Assembly: GCF_003148685.1 (NCBI RefSeq)
Contig: NZ_QGGR01000008.1
Coordinates: forward strand, 124,001 to 188,000
Direction: 5' to 3'
DNA: 64,000 bases
Source of the DNA: Actinoplanes xinjiangensis
GTDB lineage: Bacteria; Actinomycetota; Actinomycetes; Mycobacteriales; Micromonosporaceae
The position numbers and the translations under genes are program-made. The notes beneath the pieces are model-generated. The model saw only the letters and a list, made by a program, of their open reading frames with translations, did not search any database and was not told the DNA's origin. Below are positions 24,667-32,655 of the stretch, piece by piece (positions within the stretch are counted from its first letter, which is position 1; each line of letters begins with the position of its first letter).

Positions 24667-26241
24667 TTACGCGTCGGCCAGTGCGCGGTCCGGCTCCGGC
24701 GCCGTGGTGGGCGCCGCGCCGGCGGTACCGCTGCGGCCGGGGAGCCAGAGCACCGCCACGAGGACCCCGAGCAGGGCGAAAACGGTCGAACCGACGGCGG
24801 CGTAGTGCATCGCCGTGACGAACGCCGCATTGGCACCGTCCAGCAGCGCGGGCGCGGCCGGGCCGGCCTGCCCGGCGACCGCGTAGGCGCCGGCGATCGA
24901 CTCCTGCGCCATCTCGGCGGCGTCGTCCGGGAGCCCGGCCGGGGTGGTCAGGTGCCCGCGGTAGACCGAGGAGACGACCGCACCGAGGACCGCCACGCCG
25001 AGCGCGCCACCCAGCTGCCGGATGGTGTTGCTGACGGCCGAGCCGACGCCGGCCTTCTCCCGCGGCAGTGCCGCCATGATCGCCTCGGTGGCCGGCGGCA
25101 TCACGTTGGCCATGCCCACGCCCTGGATGAAGAACGCCACCGCGACCAGCGCGATCGGGGTGTCGACGCTGATGAACAGCCAGAGGCCGAGTGCCACCGC
25201 GACCAGCAGCAGGCCGACGGTGCTGACCGCCTTCGGGCCGAACCGCTTGACCATCGAGGCGCTGAGCGGGGCGAAGATGATCTGGCCGAGGGCGAACGGG
25301 ACGAACAGCGCGCCGGAGGCCAGCGGCCCGTAGCCGCGGACCATCTGCAGGTAGAAGGCGCCGAAGAACATCGAGCCCATCGCCGCGAAGAAGACCAGGC
25401 CGATGATGCCGGTGGAGGCGGAGAACTGCCGGTTGGTGAAGAGCCGCACGTCCAGGGACGGGAACTCGACGCGGCGCTCGTAGAGCACGAACCCGATCAG
25501 GACCAGCAGGCCGACGGTGAGGGTGGACCAGGCCGCGGTCTCGCCGAAGCCGTCCTCGCCGCCCTTGATCACGCCGTAGGTGAGCAGGGTCAGCCCGATG
25601 ATGGACATCAGCACGCCGATCACGTCGATGCGGCCCGGCTTCGGGTCGCGCGACTCCGGCACGAGCACCGCCACCAGCGTCACGCCGGCGATCACGATCG
25701 GCACGTTGATCAGGAAGACCGAGCCCCACCAGAAGTGCTCCAGCAGTACGCCGCCGAGCACCGGCCCGATCGCGACGGCCAGGCCGACCGCACCGGCCCA
25801 GACGCCGATGGCGCGCGGCCGTTCCCGCGGGTCGAAGACGTTCGCGATGATCGAGAGGGTGGCCGGCATGACGGCCGCGGCACCCAGGCCCATCAGGGCG
25901 CGGGCCGCGATCAGCTGGTCCGGTGACGTCGCGTATGCCGAGATCAGCGAGGCGATACCGAAGACGGTCAGGCCGGTGATCAGGCTGAGGCGGCGGCCGA
26001 GCCGGTCGGCGAGGATGCCGGCGGTGAAGAGCAGACCCGCGAAGACCAGGGTGTACGAGTTGATCGCCCACTCGAGTTCACTCTGGGTGGCGCCGAGGCC
26101 GCGGGTGGGGTCGGCGATGGTGCTCATCGCGACGTTGAGCACCGTGTTGTCGAGCACGACCACCAGCAGGCTGATGACGAGCACGCTGAGGATCGCCCAG
26201 CGCCGGGGATGCCCGGTCTGGGGTTGAACGTGGGAATCCAT
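24667..26241 (-). CDS. DHA2-family (EmrB/QacA-like) multidrug MFS transporter
   Basis: The product is 524 residues with about 14 membrane helices. AVLVPESRDPKP marks the cytoplasmic loop between halves. Motif A is GILADRLGRR, and motif C-like glycine repeats appear in GAVGLAVAIGPVLGGVL. The DNTVLNVAM motif near the N-terminus is diagnostic for the 14-helix H+ antiporters. The start at MDSHVQ has a GGGAG about nine bases upstream. It exports hydrophobic or cationic drugs using the proton gradient. It is co-transcribed with the TetR gene and divergent from a flavoprotein. Confidence 0.92.
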   Translation of the reverse strand: MDSHVQPQTGHPRRWAILSVLVISLLVVVLDNTVLNVAMSTIADPTRGLGATQSELEWAINSYTLVFAGLLFTAGILADRLGRRLSLITGLTVFGIASLISAYATSPDQLIAARALMGLGAAAVMPATLSIIANVFDPRERPRAIGVWAGAVGLAVAIGPVLGGVLLEHFWWGSVFLINVPIVIAGVTLVAVLVPESRDPKPGRIDVIGVLMSIIGLTLLTYGVIKGGEDGFGETAAWSTLTVGLLVLIGFVLYERRVEFPSLDVRLFTNRQFSASTGIIGLVFFAAMGSMFFGAFYLQMVRGYGPLASGALFVPFALGQIIFAPLSASMVKRFGPKAVSTVGLLLVAVALGLWLFISVDTPIALVAVAFFIQGVGMANVMPPATEAIMAALPREKAGVGSAVSNTIRQLGGALGVAVLGAVVSSVYRGHLTTPAGLPDDAAEMAQESIAGAYAVAGQAGPAAPALLDGANAAFVTAMHYAAVGSTVFALLGVLVAVLWLPGRSGTAGAAPTTAPEPDRALADA

Positions 26242-26266
26242 GTGCGGGTGCTCCCGAAACCTTTTC

Positions 26267-26336
26267 GAAACGGAACCGTTCCGTTTCACAAAGCAACCTA
26301 TCGGCACGGAACCCGATAACGGAACGGCTCCGTATC
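26267..26336. promoter_or_regulatory. Twin TetR operators between efflux pump and flavoprotein
   Basis: Two copies of ACGGAAC-N-G-(T/C)-TCCGT occur at 26270-26284 and 26319-26333, 49 bases apart. The first is extended to arms GAAACGGAAC and GTTCCGTTTC around a single C. They lie between the transporter start (26241) and the divergent flavoprotein start (26396), so one regulator could control both directions. Confidence 0.7.
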
Positions 26337-26395
26337 GAAAGTGGCTCCGGTCACGTCCGGGAATACCCACCGCCCGCCGCGACGTCGACTCGGAC

Positions 26396-27469
26396 ATGGC
26401 AGCGGTCGTGGTCATCGGAGCGGGACAGTCGGGGCTCTCAGCGGGCTATCACCTGCAGCGGCGCGGCTTCACCAGCGCCCTCACCGACCCGGACGGGCTG
26501 CGGACCTTCGTGATCCTGGACGGCGCCGACTCCCCCGGCGGCGCCTGGAGCCACCGGTGGGAGTCGCTGCGGATGGCCACCGTCAACGGGATCTTCGACC
26601 TGCCACGCTTCCCGAAACCGCCGCTCGACCCGGCCGAGCCCAGCCGGACGGCGGTGCCCCGGTACTTCGCCGGCTTCGAGCGGGCGACCGGCCTGCCCAT
26701 CCTGCGGCCGGTGCGGGTTTCGGCCGTACGCCGCCATGATCTGGACTTCGCGGTCGAGACCGACCGCGGGCAGTGGACCGCCCGGGCGATCATCAACGCC
26801 ACCGGGACCTGGGACAACCCGGTACGGCCGCACTATCCGGGTCAGGAGACGTTCGCCGGGATCCAGGTGCACACCCGCGACTACGTGTCGGCGCGGCAGT
26901 TCGCGGGACGGCGGGTCGCCGTGGTCGGCGGCGGGATCTCGGCACTGCAACTGCTGGAGGAGATCTCCCGGGTCGCGACCACCTTCTGGTACACCCGGCG
27001 CGAACCGGTGTTCCGCGAGGACGGATTCGAGCCGGAGGTCGCCGGGCGCGAGACGATCGCCCGGGTCGTCGCGGACGTCGAGGCGGGCCGGCCCACCGGC
27101 AGCGTCGTGTCCTACACCGGGCTGGCCTGGACGCCGTACGCGCTGGCCGCCCGGCAGCGCGGCGTCCTGCAACGGCGGCCGATGTTCACAGCCGTCGAAC
27201 CGTACGGCGTCCGCGAGGCCGACGGCTCGTTCACATCGGTCGACGCGATCCTGTGGGCGACCGGCTTCAAGGCGGCACTGGGCCACCTCGACCCGCTCGG
27301 GCTGCGCAACGAACTCGGCGGCATCCGGATGAACGGCACCCAGGTGGCGGACGAGCCACGCGTACACCTGATCGGTTTCGGCCCGTCCCAGTCCACCGTC
27401 GGGGCCAACCGCGCCGGGCGGGACGCGGTCAACGCCCTCGCCGCCCGCCTCGACGCGGCCCGCACCTGA
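26396..27469 (+). CDS. FAD/NAD(P)-binding flavoprotein monooxygenase-like
   Basis: The product is 357 residues. VVVIGAGQSGLSAGYHLQRR near residue 5 is the FAD-binding GxGxxG; a second Rossmann site, VAVVGGGISALQLLEE, binds NAD(P)H near residue 180. ATGTWDNPVRPHYPGQ and ILWATGFKAAL match flavin-containing monooxygenase-like proteins such as CzcO-type oxidoreductases. The ATG at 26396 starts just before the Rossmann fold, which supports it, although the ribosome site is weak. Divergence from a drug pump across shared operators suggests a role in xenobiotic oxidation or resistance. Confidence 0.85.
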   Translation: MAAVVVIGAGQSGLSAGYHLQRRGFTSALTDPDGLRTFVILDGADSPGGAWSHRWESLRMATVNGIFDLPRFPKPPLDPAEPSRTAVPRYFAGFERATGLPILRPVRVSAVRRHDLDFAVETDRGQWTARAIINATGTWDNPVRPHYPGQETFAGIQVHTRDYVSARQFAGRRVAVVGGGISALQLLEEISRVATTFWYTRREPVFREDGFEPEVAGRETIARVVADVEAGRPTGSVVSYTGLAWTPYALAARQRGVLQRRPMFTAVEPYGVREADGSFTSVDAILWATGFKAALGHLDPLGLRNELGGIRMNGTQVADEPRVHLIGFGPSQSTVGANRAGRDAVNALAARLDAART

Positions 27470-27473
27470 CCGG

Positions 27474-28061
27474 TCAGGAGACGCGTACGCCGGTCACCGT
27501 GGCGTGGTAGCCGCTCGGACCGCAATAGGCACCGCCCTGGCCCTGCAACCGCAGCGTGCCGGACAGGCTGCCGTTGTCGTCGACCCGGTAGACGGCGGTG
27601 CCGCCGGCCGGTGCGTACGGGCACGTGGTCGCCGCGGAACGCTTCGCCCACGTGTTCGCCATGAGCGCCCGGAGACGGCCGTCCGGCTTGGCGGTGATCT
27701 GATTCCTGGTGACGGTGACGTACGCCAGATCGACGTTCGCCCGCGCGACTCCGAAGCAGGCGCTGTTGGTGCCGTACCAGATGGCACCGGCCGTCGGCAG
27801 CCCGGCCGGGAAGCCGGCCTTGAGGCAGACGTCGCCGGCGTTGAGGCCGTTGGCCGTGCCGGCCCGGGTGACGGTGCGGTGCAGCGTGACCGTGCCGCCG
27901 ACGGTGAACGGGCTGCCCGACACCGTGCCGCTGACCGTGACCCGCCACGACGCCACCGCCGGTGGTAACGCCGCCGACGCCGGCGCGCCGGGAAGCAGGG
28001 CGGCGACCACCGCGGCGATGACGACCGGCACGACGGCGAGGTGGCGCAACGTCCTACGCAT
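27474..28061 (-). CDS. Secreted hypothetical protein
   Basis: The product is 195 residues with AGAAGGAG before the ATG. A signal peptide (MRRTLRHLAVVPVVIAAVV to PASAA) leads to a beta-rich domain of about 160 residues. It holds four Cys (VCLKAG, SACFG, TTCPY, AYCGPSG), probably two disulfides. Strands such as VTVSGTVSGSPFTVGGTVTL and YRVDDNGSLSGTLRLQ look like an immunoglobulin- or lipocalin-like barrel. I do not recognise a family. It converges with the flavoprotein gene, leaving four bases between stops. Confidence 0.7.
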   Translation of the reverse strand: MRRTLRHLAVVPVVIAAVVAALLPGAPASAALPPAVASWRVTVSGTVSGSPFTVGGTVTLHRTVTRAGTANGLNAGDVCLKAGFPAGLPTAGAIWYGTNSACFGVARANVDLAYVTVTRNQITAKPDGRLRALMANTWAKRSAATTCPYAPAGGTAVYRVDDNGSLSGTLRLQGQGGAYCGPSGYHATVTGVRVS

Positions 28062-28343
28062 GGGGACTCCTTCTCGAGTGGTGACACATCAGCCAAGCGG
28101 GAGAAGGTTCCCAGCCGGACGTCCGCGGATGCCGGAGCCGGACCGCGAACTCACCCGGGTGGACCACCATCCACCGGGTCGGGTTCGCGCGTTCGGTCAC
28201 CGTGCCCGCCCGACCGGATCGGTGGCCCGCCGCTTCGTCCACACCACCCCGGCCGTGGGGGCGGCGGGACACGTGGTGATGAGTTTCCGCGGCCACGCCG
28301 GTCTCACCTACGACGGAACACGACGACGCGGAAGGATGACGTG

Positions 28344-29342
28344 ATGGGTGCGGACGCACGGCTGGAGGAGCGGGACGTGAGCGGGCTGGGCGAGGTCGAC
28401 GAGCCGGCGTTCACCGGGATGGCCGAACGGCACCGGCGGGAACTGCACGTGCACTGCTACCGGATGCTCGGGTCGTTCGAGGACGCCGAGGACACCGTGC
28501 AGGAGACGTTCCTGCGGGCCTGGCGGCGGCGGGAGACCTTCCAGGGACGGTCCACGTTCCGGGCCTGGCTGTACCGGATCGCCACCAACGCCTGCCTGGA
28601 CCTGCTCGCCAGGTGCCGCCCGGAACCGGCGAGCGGCGGCGAGGTGCGGTGGCTGCAGCCGTACCCGGACCGGCTGCTCGACGAACTGCCCGCCGGTGAC
28701 GCCGACGAGCCGGAGACACTCGCCGTCGCCCGCGAGACGATCGAACTGGCGTACCTCGCGGCGGTCCAGCACCTCGCGCCGCGCCCGCGGGCCGTCCTGA
28801 TCCTGCGCGACGTGCTCGGCTGGCCCGCCAAGGAGGTCGCCGAGCTCCTCGGGGACTCGGTCAACTCCGTCAACAGCGCCCTGCAGCGCGCCCGCGCCGG
28901 CATGCGCGAACACCTGCCTACCGAGCGGCAGGACTGGACCGGCGGCGAGGAGGACGCCGCCACCCGGGAGCTGGTCCGCCGCTTCACCGACGCCTGCGTG
29001 GTCACCGACATCCCGGCGCTCGCCGCCATGCTGCGCGACGACGTCCGCTCCTCGATGCCGCCCACCCCGGGCCTGTTCGTCGGCCGGGACGCGGTCGTGA
29101 CGTACTGGAAGGAGAGCGGCTTCGAGCAGATGACCGGGCTGCGTGGCATCGCCACCACCGTGAACCGGCAGCCCGCCGTCGCCTTCTACCACTGGAACGG
29201 GCAGGAGGGCGCGTATCTGCCGCTGACCCTCGACGTCCTGCGCATCACCGGCGGGAAGATCACCGAGATCCTCACGTTCCACGACGACCGTTTCCAGGGG
29301 CTCGATCTGCCCGGCAGCCTGCCGGCGGACGGCACGGAGTAG
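28344..29342 (+). CDS. ECF sigma factor with C-terminal SnoaL-like domain (SigX5/TIGR02960-type)
   Basis: The product is 332 residues. Region 2 is HCYRMLGSFEDAEDTVQETF with AWRRRETFQGRSTFRAWLYR; region 4 is GWPAKEVAELLGDSVNSVNS. EVRWLQPYPDRLLDE between them is typical of the TIGR02960 group. The C-terminal third is a SnoaL/NTF2-like fold (FTDACVVTDIPALAAMLRDD; TFHDDRFQGLDLPGSL) that in such sigma factors replaces a separate anti-sigma and regulates activity. GGAAGG stands eight bases before the ATG. The next gene begins five bases after the stop, so both are co-transcribed. Confidence 0.88.
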   Translation: MGADARLEERDVSGLGEVDEPAFTGMAERHRRELHVHCYRMLGSFEDAEDTVQETFLRAWRRRETFQGRSTFRAWLYRIATNACLDLLARCRPEPASGGEVRWLQPYPDRLLDELPAGDADEPETLAVARETIELAYLAAVQHLAPRPRAVLILRDVLGWPAKEVAELLGDSVNSVNSALQRARAGMREHLPTERQDWTGGEEDAATRELVRRFTDACVVTDIPALAAMLRDDVRSSMPPTPGLFVGRDAVVTYWKESGFEQMTGLRGIATTVNRQPAVAFYHWNGQEGAYLPLTLDVLRITGGKITEILTFHDDRFQGLDLPGSLPADGTE

Positions 29343-29347
29343 TCACG

Positions 29348-30022
29348 GTGCGGACGCTCGCGCTGCCCCGGGGCGCGCGGGTGACGGTGGTCGCCGCCCA
29401 GTGGCGCGACGCGTTCGCCGTCGTCACCCGCGGGCGCGTGCAGCTGGAACTGCGCGACGGCGAACCCGGCCCCGTCCTCGGACGCGACGCCGGCTTCTGG
29501 CTGCGTGGCACCGGTGTCCGCGCCCTGCGCAATCCCGGCCGCCGCACGGCACGGATACGCATCATCACCCCGACGACTGGAGGAACGACCATGACCAGCA
29601 CCCATGCCACCGCCGTGCTCACCCGCACCCACCGTTTCCGCGGGCTCGCCGGGACCGGCCTGCTCGCCACACTCGCGGCGGTGGTCGCCACCACTCTCGC
29701 CGCCGCCCTCGCCGGGGCCGCCGGCGCCGACTTCGCGATCCCGGACGGCGGCGAGACGATCCCGCTGCCCGGCTTCGCGGTGGTCACCGGCTTCTTCTCG
29801 ATCATCGGCGTGGTCATCGCCGCCGCACTCCTGCGGTGGAGCGCCCGGCCCGCCCCGGTGTTCCTCCGGACCGCCCTGACCCTGACCGTGCTCTCGTTCG
29901 CCCCGGTGCTGCTCGCCGGCGCCGACACCGGCACCACCACAGCCCTGCTGGCGCTGCACCTGGTGCCCGCAGCGGTGATGATCCCCGCGCTGACCCGCAG
30001 CCTCGCCGCCCACACCGGGTGA
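29348..30022 (+). CDS. Small cupin-like segment continuous with a DUF6069-type membrane protein
   Basis: One frame of 224 codons starts with GTG five bases after the sigma-factor stop. Residues 1-78 look like a compact beta protein (GARVTVVAAQWRDAFAVVTR; VQLELRDGEPG) resembling half a cupin. From the ATG at 29591 a DUF6069-type protein follows with four membrane helices (GLAGTGLLATLAAVVATTLA; GFAVVTGFFSIIGVVIAAAL). GGAGGAACGACC precedes this internal ATG, a very strong ribosome site. Either a fusion protein, a stand-alone membrane protein, or both may be made. Partner function to the sigma factor is unknown. Confidence 0.6.
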   Translation: MRTLALPRGARVTVVAAQWRDAFAVVTRGRVQLELRDGEPGPVLGRDAGFWLRGTGVRALRNPGRRTARIRIITPTTGGTTMTSTHATAVLTRTHRFRGLAGTGLLATLAAVVATTLAAALAGAAGADFAIPDGGETIPLPGFAVVTGFFSIIGVVIAAALLRWSARPAPVFLRTALTLTVLSFAPVLLAGADTGTTTALLALHLVPAAVMIPALTRSLAAHTG

Positions 30023-30073
30023 CGATCGCTCATGTCGGGCCGGCGGACGCCGCTGGCCCGGCATGAGTACGCC

Positions 30074-30355
30074 TCAGAACGGTGCGGGGCTGCGGCCGGT
30101 CAACGAGATCAGCAACTGGGTGGCGAGGAGCTTGCGCATGCCGGTGACGTCCACTGTCCCCACTCGGTCGTAGGGCAGTTCCAACTGCAGCCCTTCTCCG
30201 GCGTTGCGCAGGTCCGTCGTGATCTCGTCCGGGCGGAACGTGCCGCTCCAGCCGTTGAGTCCTCCGCGCTGGTTGGTGCTGAGGGAGACCATGCCGGTGA
30301 TGCATGCGCCGTCGACCAAGGTCAGCTTCGCGGGGCCTGAGTAGGTTGTCGTCAT
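30074..30355 (-). CDS. Hypothetical small protein
   Basis: The product is 93 residues starting MTTTYSGPAKLTLVDGACI, after AAAGGA. It consists of short strands (WSGTFRPDEI; LQLELPYDRVGTVDV) and ends LTGRSPAPF. The Leu/Gly/Pro pattern suggests a small beta-barrel. I recognise no family. No signal peptide or helix is seen. Confidence 0.6.
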   Translation of the reverse strand: MTTTYSGPAKLTLVDGACITGMVSLSTNQRGGLNGWSGTFRPDEITTDLRNAGEGLQLELPYDRVGTVDVTGMRKLLATQLLISLTGRSPAPF

Positions 30356-30680
30356 AGTCAAGTCCTTTCGGGTGGCGCGCGGTGTAGCGGGGGTTCCGGC
30401 TGCGGGGTCTTCGCCGGAGCGCGAGGGCGTGCTGCCGTGCTTGACCTGGAACCGCGACCGCACGTACATGCTCAGCGCGCGGTGCGGCGGCGCCGGGAGT
30501 TGCGGCCCGTCACCGGTGAAAGGCGGCCGCGGCCGGAGTCGAACTCAGACGAAAGCAGCACCCATGGCGGTGACGTGGCAGTGATGGCCGACAGGGCCAC
30601 ACCTCACGGATGTGCTCTGGGTATACGTCGGAGGGGGTCCTCACGATGCCGTGGCAAGCGCACGATGGCGCGGGAAACGC
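30356..30680. other. Intergenic region, no gene supported
   Basis: About 325 bases between the small hypothetical gene and the cold-shock terminator. Open frames here are short, Arg/Gly-rich and lack ribosome sites. A GGAGTCGAACTC near 30535 recalls a tRNA T-loop, but the flanks do not form a T-stem or acceptor stem. Confidence 0.4.
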
Positions 30681-30718
30681 CGAACGACGGCCCGCTGAAT
30701 CAGTCGGGCCGCCGTTCG
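30681..30718 (-). terminator. Hairpin downstream of the cold-shock gene
   Basis: CGAACGACGGCCCG (30681-30694) pairs with CGGGCCGCCGTTCG (30705-30718) with one mismatch, around a 10-base loop. It begins 11 bases after the cold-shock stop. A short T-run follows on the minus strand. It fits the end of the cold-shock transcript. Confidence 0.6.
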
Positions 30719-30729
30719 CGGAGTGTGGA

Positions 30730-30933
30730 TCAGAGCGGGCGGATGTTCTCCGCCTGCGGGCCCTTCTGGCCCTGGGTGACGTCGAACTCCACCTTCTGGT
30801 TCTCGTCGAGGCTGCGGTAGCCGCTCGTCGAGATGGCGGAGAAGTGGGCGAAGACGTCGGCGCCGCCGTCATCGGGGGCGATGAAGCCGAAGCCCTTGTC
30901 AGCGTTGAACCACTTCACGGTACCTGTAACCAT
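30730..30933 (-). CDS. Cold-shock protein (CspA family)
   Basis: The product is 67 residues, the usual CSD length. TGTVKWFNADKGFGFIAPDD holds RNP1 (KGFGFI) and VFAHFSAI holds RNP2; the end is QKGPQAENIRPL as in other actinobacterial Csp proteins. TTAGGAGCAGAC gives a good ribosome site. CspA-type proteins bind single-stranded RNA and DNA and melt secondary structure. A structured 5' leader with an intrinsic terminator and a short ORF lies directly upstream. Confidence 0.96.
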   Translation of the reverse strand: MVTGTVKWFNADKGFGFIAPDDGGADVFAHFSAISTSGYRSLDENQKVEFDVTQGQKGPQAENIRPL

Positions 30934-30994
30934 GTCTGCTCCTAAGCAGGCTGTTGGAGGCCGCACTGCGCGGACTCCTACGCCGCCGCGTTGA

Positions 30995-31054
30995 TTACCT
31001 GCGTCGAAACGACACAAAAACGAAAAGCGCCTGACTGGGTTTTAGATAACCCAT
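30995..31054 (-). CDS. Putative leader peptide in the cold-shock 5' region
   Basis: An ATG at 31054 opens 19 codons: MGYLKPSQALFVFVSFRRR, stop at 30995. Its first half is the right arm and loop of the terminator hairpin and its Phe/Val codons are the T-run. No ribosome site is seen before it; the frame is open further upstream (VFWRLMGYL), so the real start could be earlier. It ends 61 bases before the cold-shock ATG. Expression is unproven; the end of the peptide resembles the basic Ser-Arg-Arg end of the leader ORF at 4559-4648. Confidence 0.35.
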   Translation of the reverse strand: MGYLKPSQALFVFVSFRRR

Positions 31055-31061
31055 CAGGCGC
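31027..31061 (-). terminator. Intrinsic terminator/attenuator in the cold-shock leader
   Basis: On the plus strand GCGCCTGA (31027-31034) plus TGGGTT (31036-31041) pair with AACCCA and TCAGGCGC (31048-31061) across a TTAGAT loop, with one bulged C. Read on the minus strand it is followed at once by TTTTCGTTTTTGTG. This strong terminator lies about 95 bases upstream of the cold-shock start on the same strand. The closest minus-strand gene before it is about 840 bases away, so attenuation of the cold-shock mRNA is more likely than termination of another gene. Confidence 0.75.
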
Positions 31062-31337
31062 CAGAAAACGTCTACGGAAATCAAAACTGCAACTCCACCA
31101 AGGTAGCAGGTGTATTGCCGTCGAACCACACGGCATCGAGTGGGACAGATCACTTGTCGCGCACCGCTCCGGGGGACGGGCGGACGGTGCGATGTAGCGG
31201 GCCGAGGCCGCCCGCCGAGACGCGGCCGCGCCGGGTCACCGTGCCGGCTGCCTGAACGGACGACCGGAACGAGCTCGCCGTCCCTTTTCGCACCCGCACG
31301 ACCCTGGTAGGCAGAACGTCTACCTTGACGTGCGGAG

Positions 31338-31985
31338 GTGTTCGTCATCGCCACCACCACTTCGCCCGAACCGTCGGGCTGGCGAAAGTCGGTAAGTGCT
31401 CCCCACGTCGGGGCTCTGGTCGGGATCGCCGGGCTCGTGGTCGCCATCGTCGGTGCGGTCATCGCCTACGCCTCCTTCCGCGGCGACGAGATCGAACGGA
31501 AGGGGGGCGCCCTGCCCCCGGCCTCCTCGCCGTCCCCGTCCCCGTCATCCGCGCCATCCTCGCCGTCGCCGTCACCGCCACCGTCGCCGTCACCGCCGGT
31601 CTCCACCGGTCCGCTGCGGTTCACCCTCGCCGCCGAGAAGGTCGACGCCCGGACCGTCGAGGTGACCCCCACCTCCACCGGCGCGGCCCGCAACGGGCTG
31701 ACCTACTGGTTCGTCCTCGCGGTGACCTGGGACGGCGGCAACACCGACTACTACCCGCGGTTCGCGCTGCAGGGCGGCGACGACCCGTTCCTCGTCACGA
31801 TCCCGGGGGACGCCGTCACCGTCGGGACCACCCGGGCGGGGCGGGTGTACGCGTTCGACGCCCAGCAGACCGCGGCCGCCAAGGACCGGGTGGAACGTCA
31901 GAAGACACGCAACGGCGAGGACTTCTTCCCCGAGGAGACCGGCACCCCGGTGTCGGCCGCGGTGCGGCTGCCCTTCGGCGGCTGA
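31338..31985 (+). CDS. Membrane-anchored hypothetical protein
   Basis: The product is 215 residues. One membrane helix (VGALVGIAGLVVAIVGAVIA) near residue 25 is followed by a long Ser/Pro linker and an extracytoplasmic beta domain (LRFTLAAEKVDARTVEVTP; WFVLAVTWDGGNTDYYPRF). The GTG at 31338 is the chosen start. The final 88 bases overlap the 3' end of the convergent gene. I recognise no family. The Ser/Pro stalk suggests a surface-exposed role. Confidence 0.65.
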   Translation: MFVIATTTSPEPSGWRKSVSAPHVGALVGIAGLVVAIVGAVIAYASFRGDEIERKGGALPPASSPSPSPSSAPSSPSPSPPPSPSPPVSTGPLRFTLAAEKVDARTVEVTPTSTGAARNGLTYWFVLAVTWDGGNTDYYPRFALQGGDDPFLVTIPGDAVTVGTTRAGRVYAFDAQQTAAAKDRVERQKTRNGEDFFPEETGTPVSAAVRLPFGG

Positions 31986-32575
31986 ACCGGGCGGCGGCGG
32001 GTGGCCACCACGGTGATCACGCCCAGGACCAGCATGAGCCCGCCGATCCACGCGGCGGAGGGACCGGTGACCGGCAGGTTGACGCGGCGGTCGACGACGT
32101 GGACCCGGCTGGTGCCGGTGATCGGGGCCAGTCCGTCGGCGGAGACGGTGACGGTCACCTTCCCGGTGGTACCGGGTTCGGCGGATCCGGTGGCCCGTAC
32201 CACCACGGGCAGGTACATCTCGACCGTCTCGCCTTCGAACGACAACCCGCGCGGATCGGTGCAGACGACCCGGGTCGCGGACGGCGTCGTACAGTCGCCA
32301 CCGCCCTGACCGCTCGGGGTGATCCGGACGCCGGCCACGCCGCTGAGCGCATAGGCGACCCGCACGCCGGTCAGTGTCGTCGGGCCGATCGTGGACCAGA
32401 GGCTCGGGCCCAGCGGGTCGATGGCGGTGCCGCCCACCGGCACGTCGACGTCGGGAAAGGCGGCCGAGACCGGGTCGCCGCGATGGACGTCACCGGCCCG
32501 GACCGGGCCGGTGACGGTGAGCAGGAGTACGCCGGCCACCGCCAGAACACTCGCCGGACGCCGCATCGCCATCAT
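31898..32575 (-). CDS. LPxTG-type surface protein with unusual C-terminal tail
   Basis: The product is about 225 residues. A signal peptide (ASVLAVAGVLLLTVTGPVRA) precedes a beta-rich domain with two Cys (DCTTPSATRVVC). The C-terminus holds LPVTG, a hydrophobic helix (AAWIGGLMLVLGVITVV) and RRR, the sortase signal. Instead of stopping there, the chain continues about 30 residues (from PVQPPKGS to the end), read antisense to the convergent gene. Start at one of three close ATG codons. Cell-wall anchoring is expected; function unknown. Confidence 0.7.
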   Translation of the reverse strand: MMAMRRPASVLAVAGVLLLTVTGPVRAGDVHRGDPVSAAFPDVDVPVGGTAIDPLGPSLWSTIGPTTLTGVRVAYALSGVAGVRITPSGQGGGDCTTPSATRVVCTDPRGLSFEGETVEMYLPVVVRATGSAEPGTTGKVTVTVSADGLAPITGTSRVHVVDRRVNLPVTGPSAAWIGGLMLVLGVITVVATRRRPVQPPKGSRTAADTGVPVSSGKKSSPLRVF

Positions 32576-32655
32576 CCCCGTCGGTAGTTGATCAAGCCCA
32601 CCAGCAGCGTAAACACGGTTCAGCGAGTCCACGGGCGTGACACGCCCCCGACGGG

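Noticed and set aside
30525..30560. tRNA-like T-loop on the minus strand (GAGTTCGACTCC)
   Set aside because: The flanking bases do not form a T-stem, and no anticodon arm or acceptor stem can be drawn.
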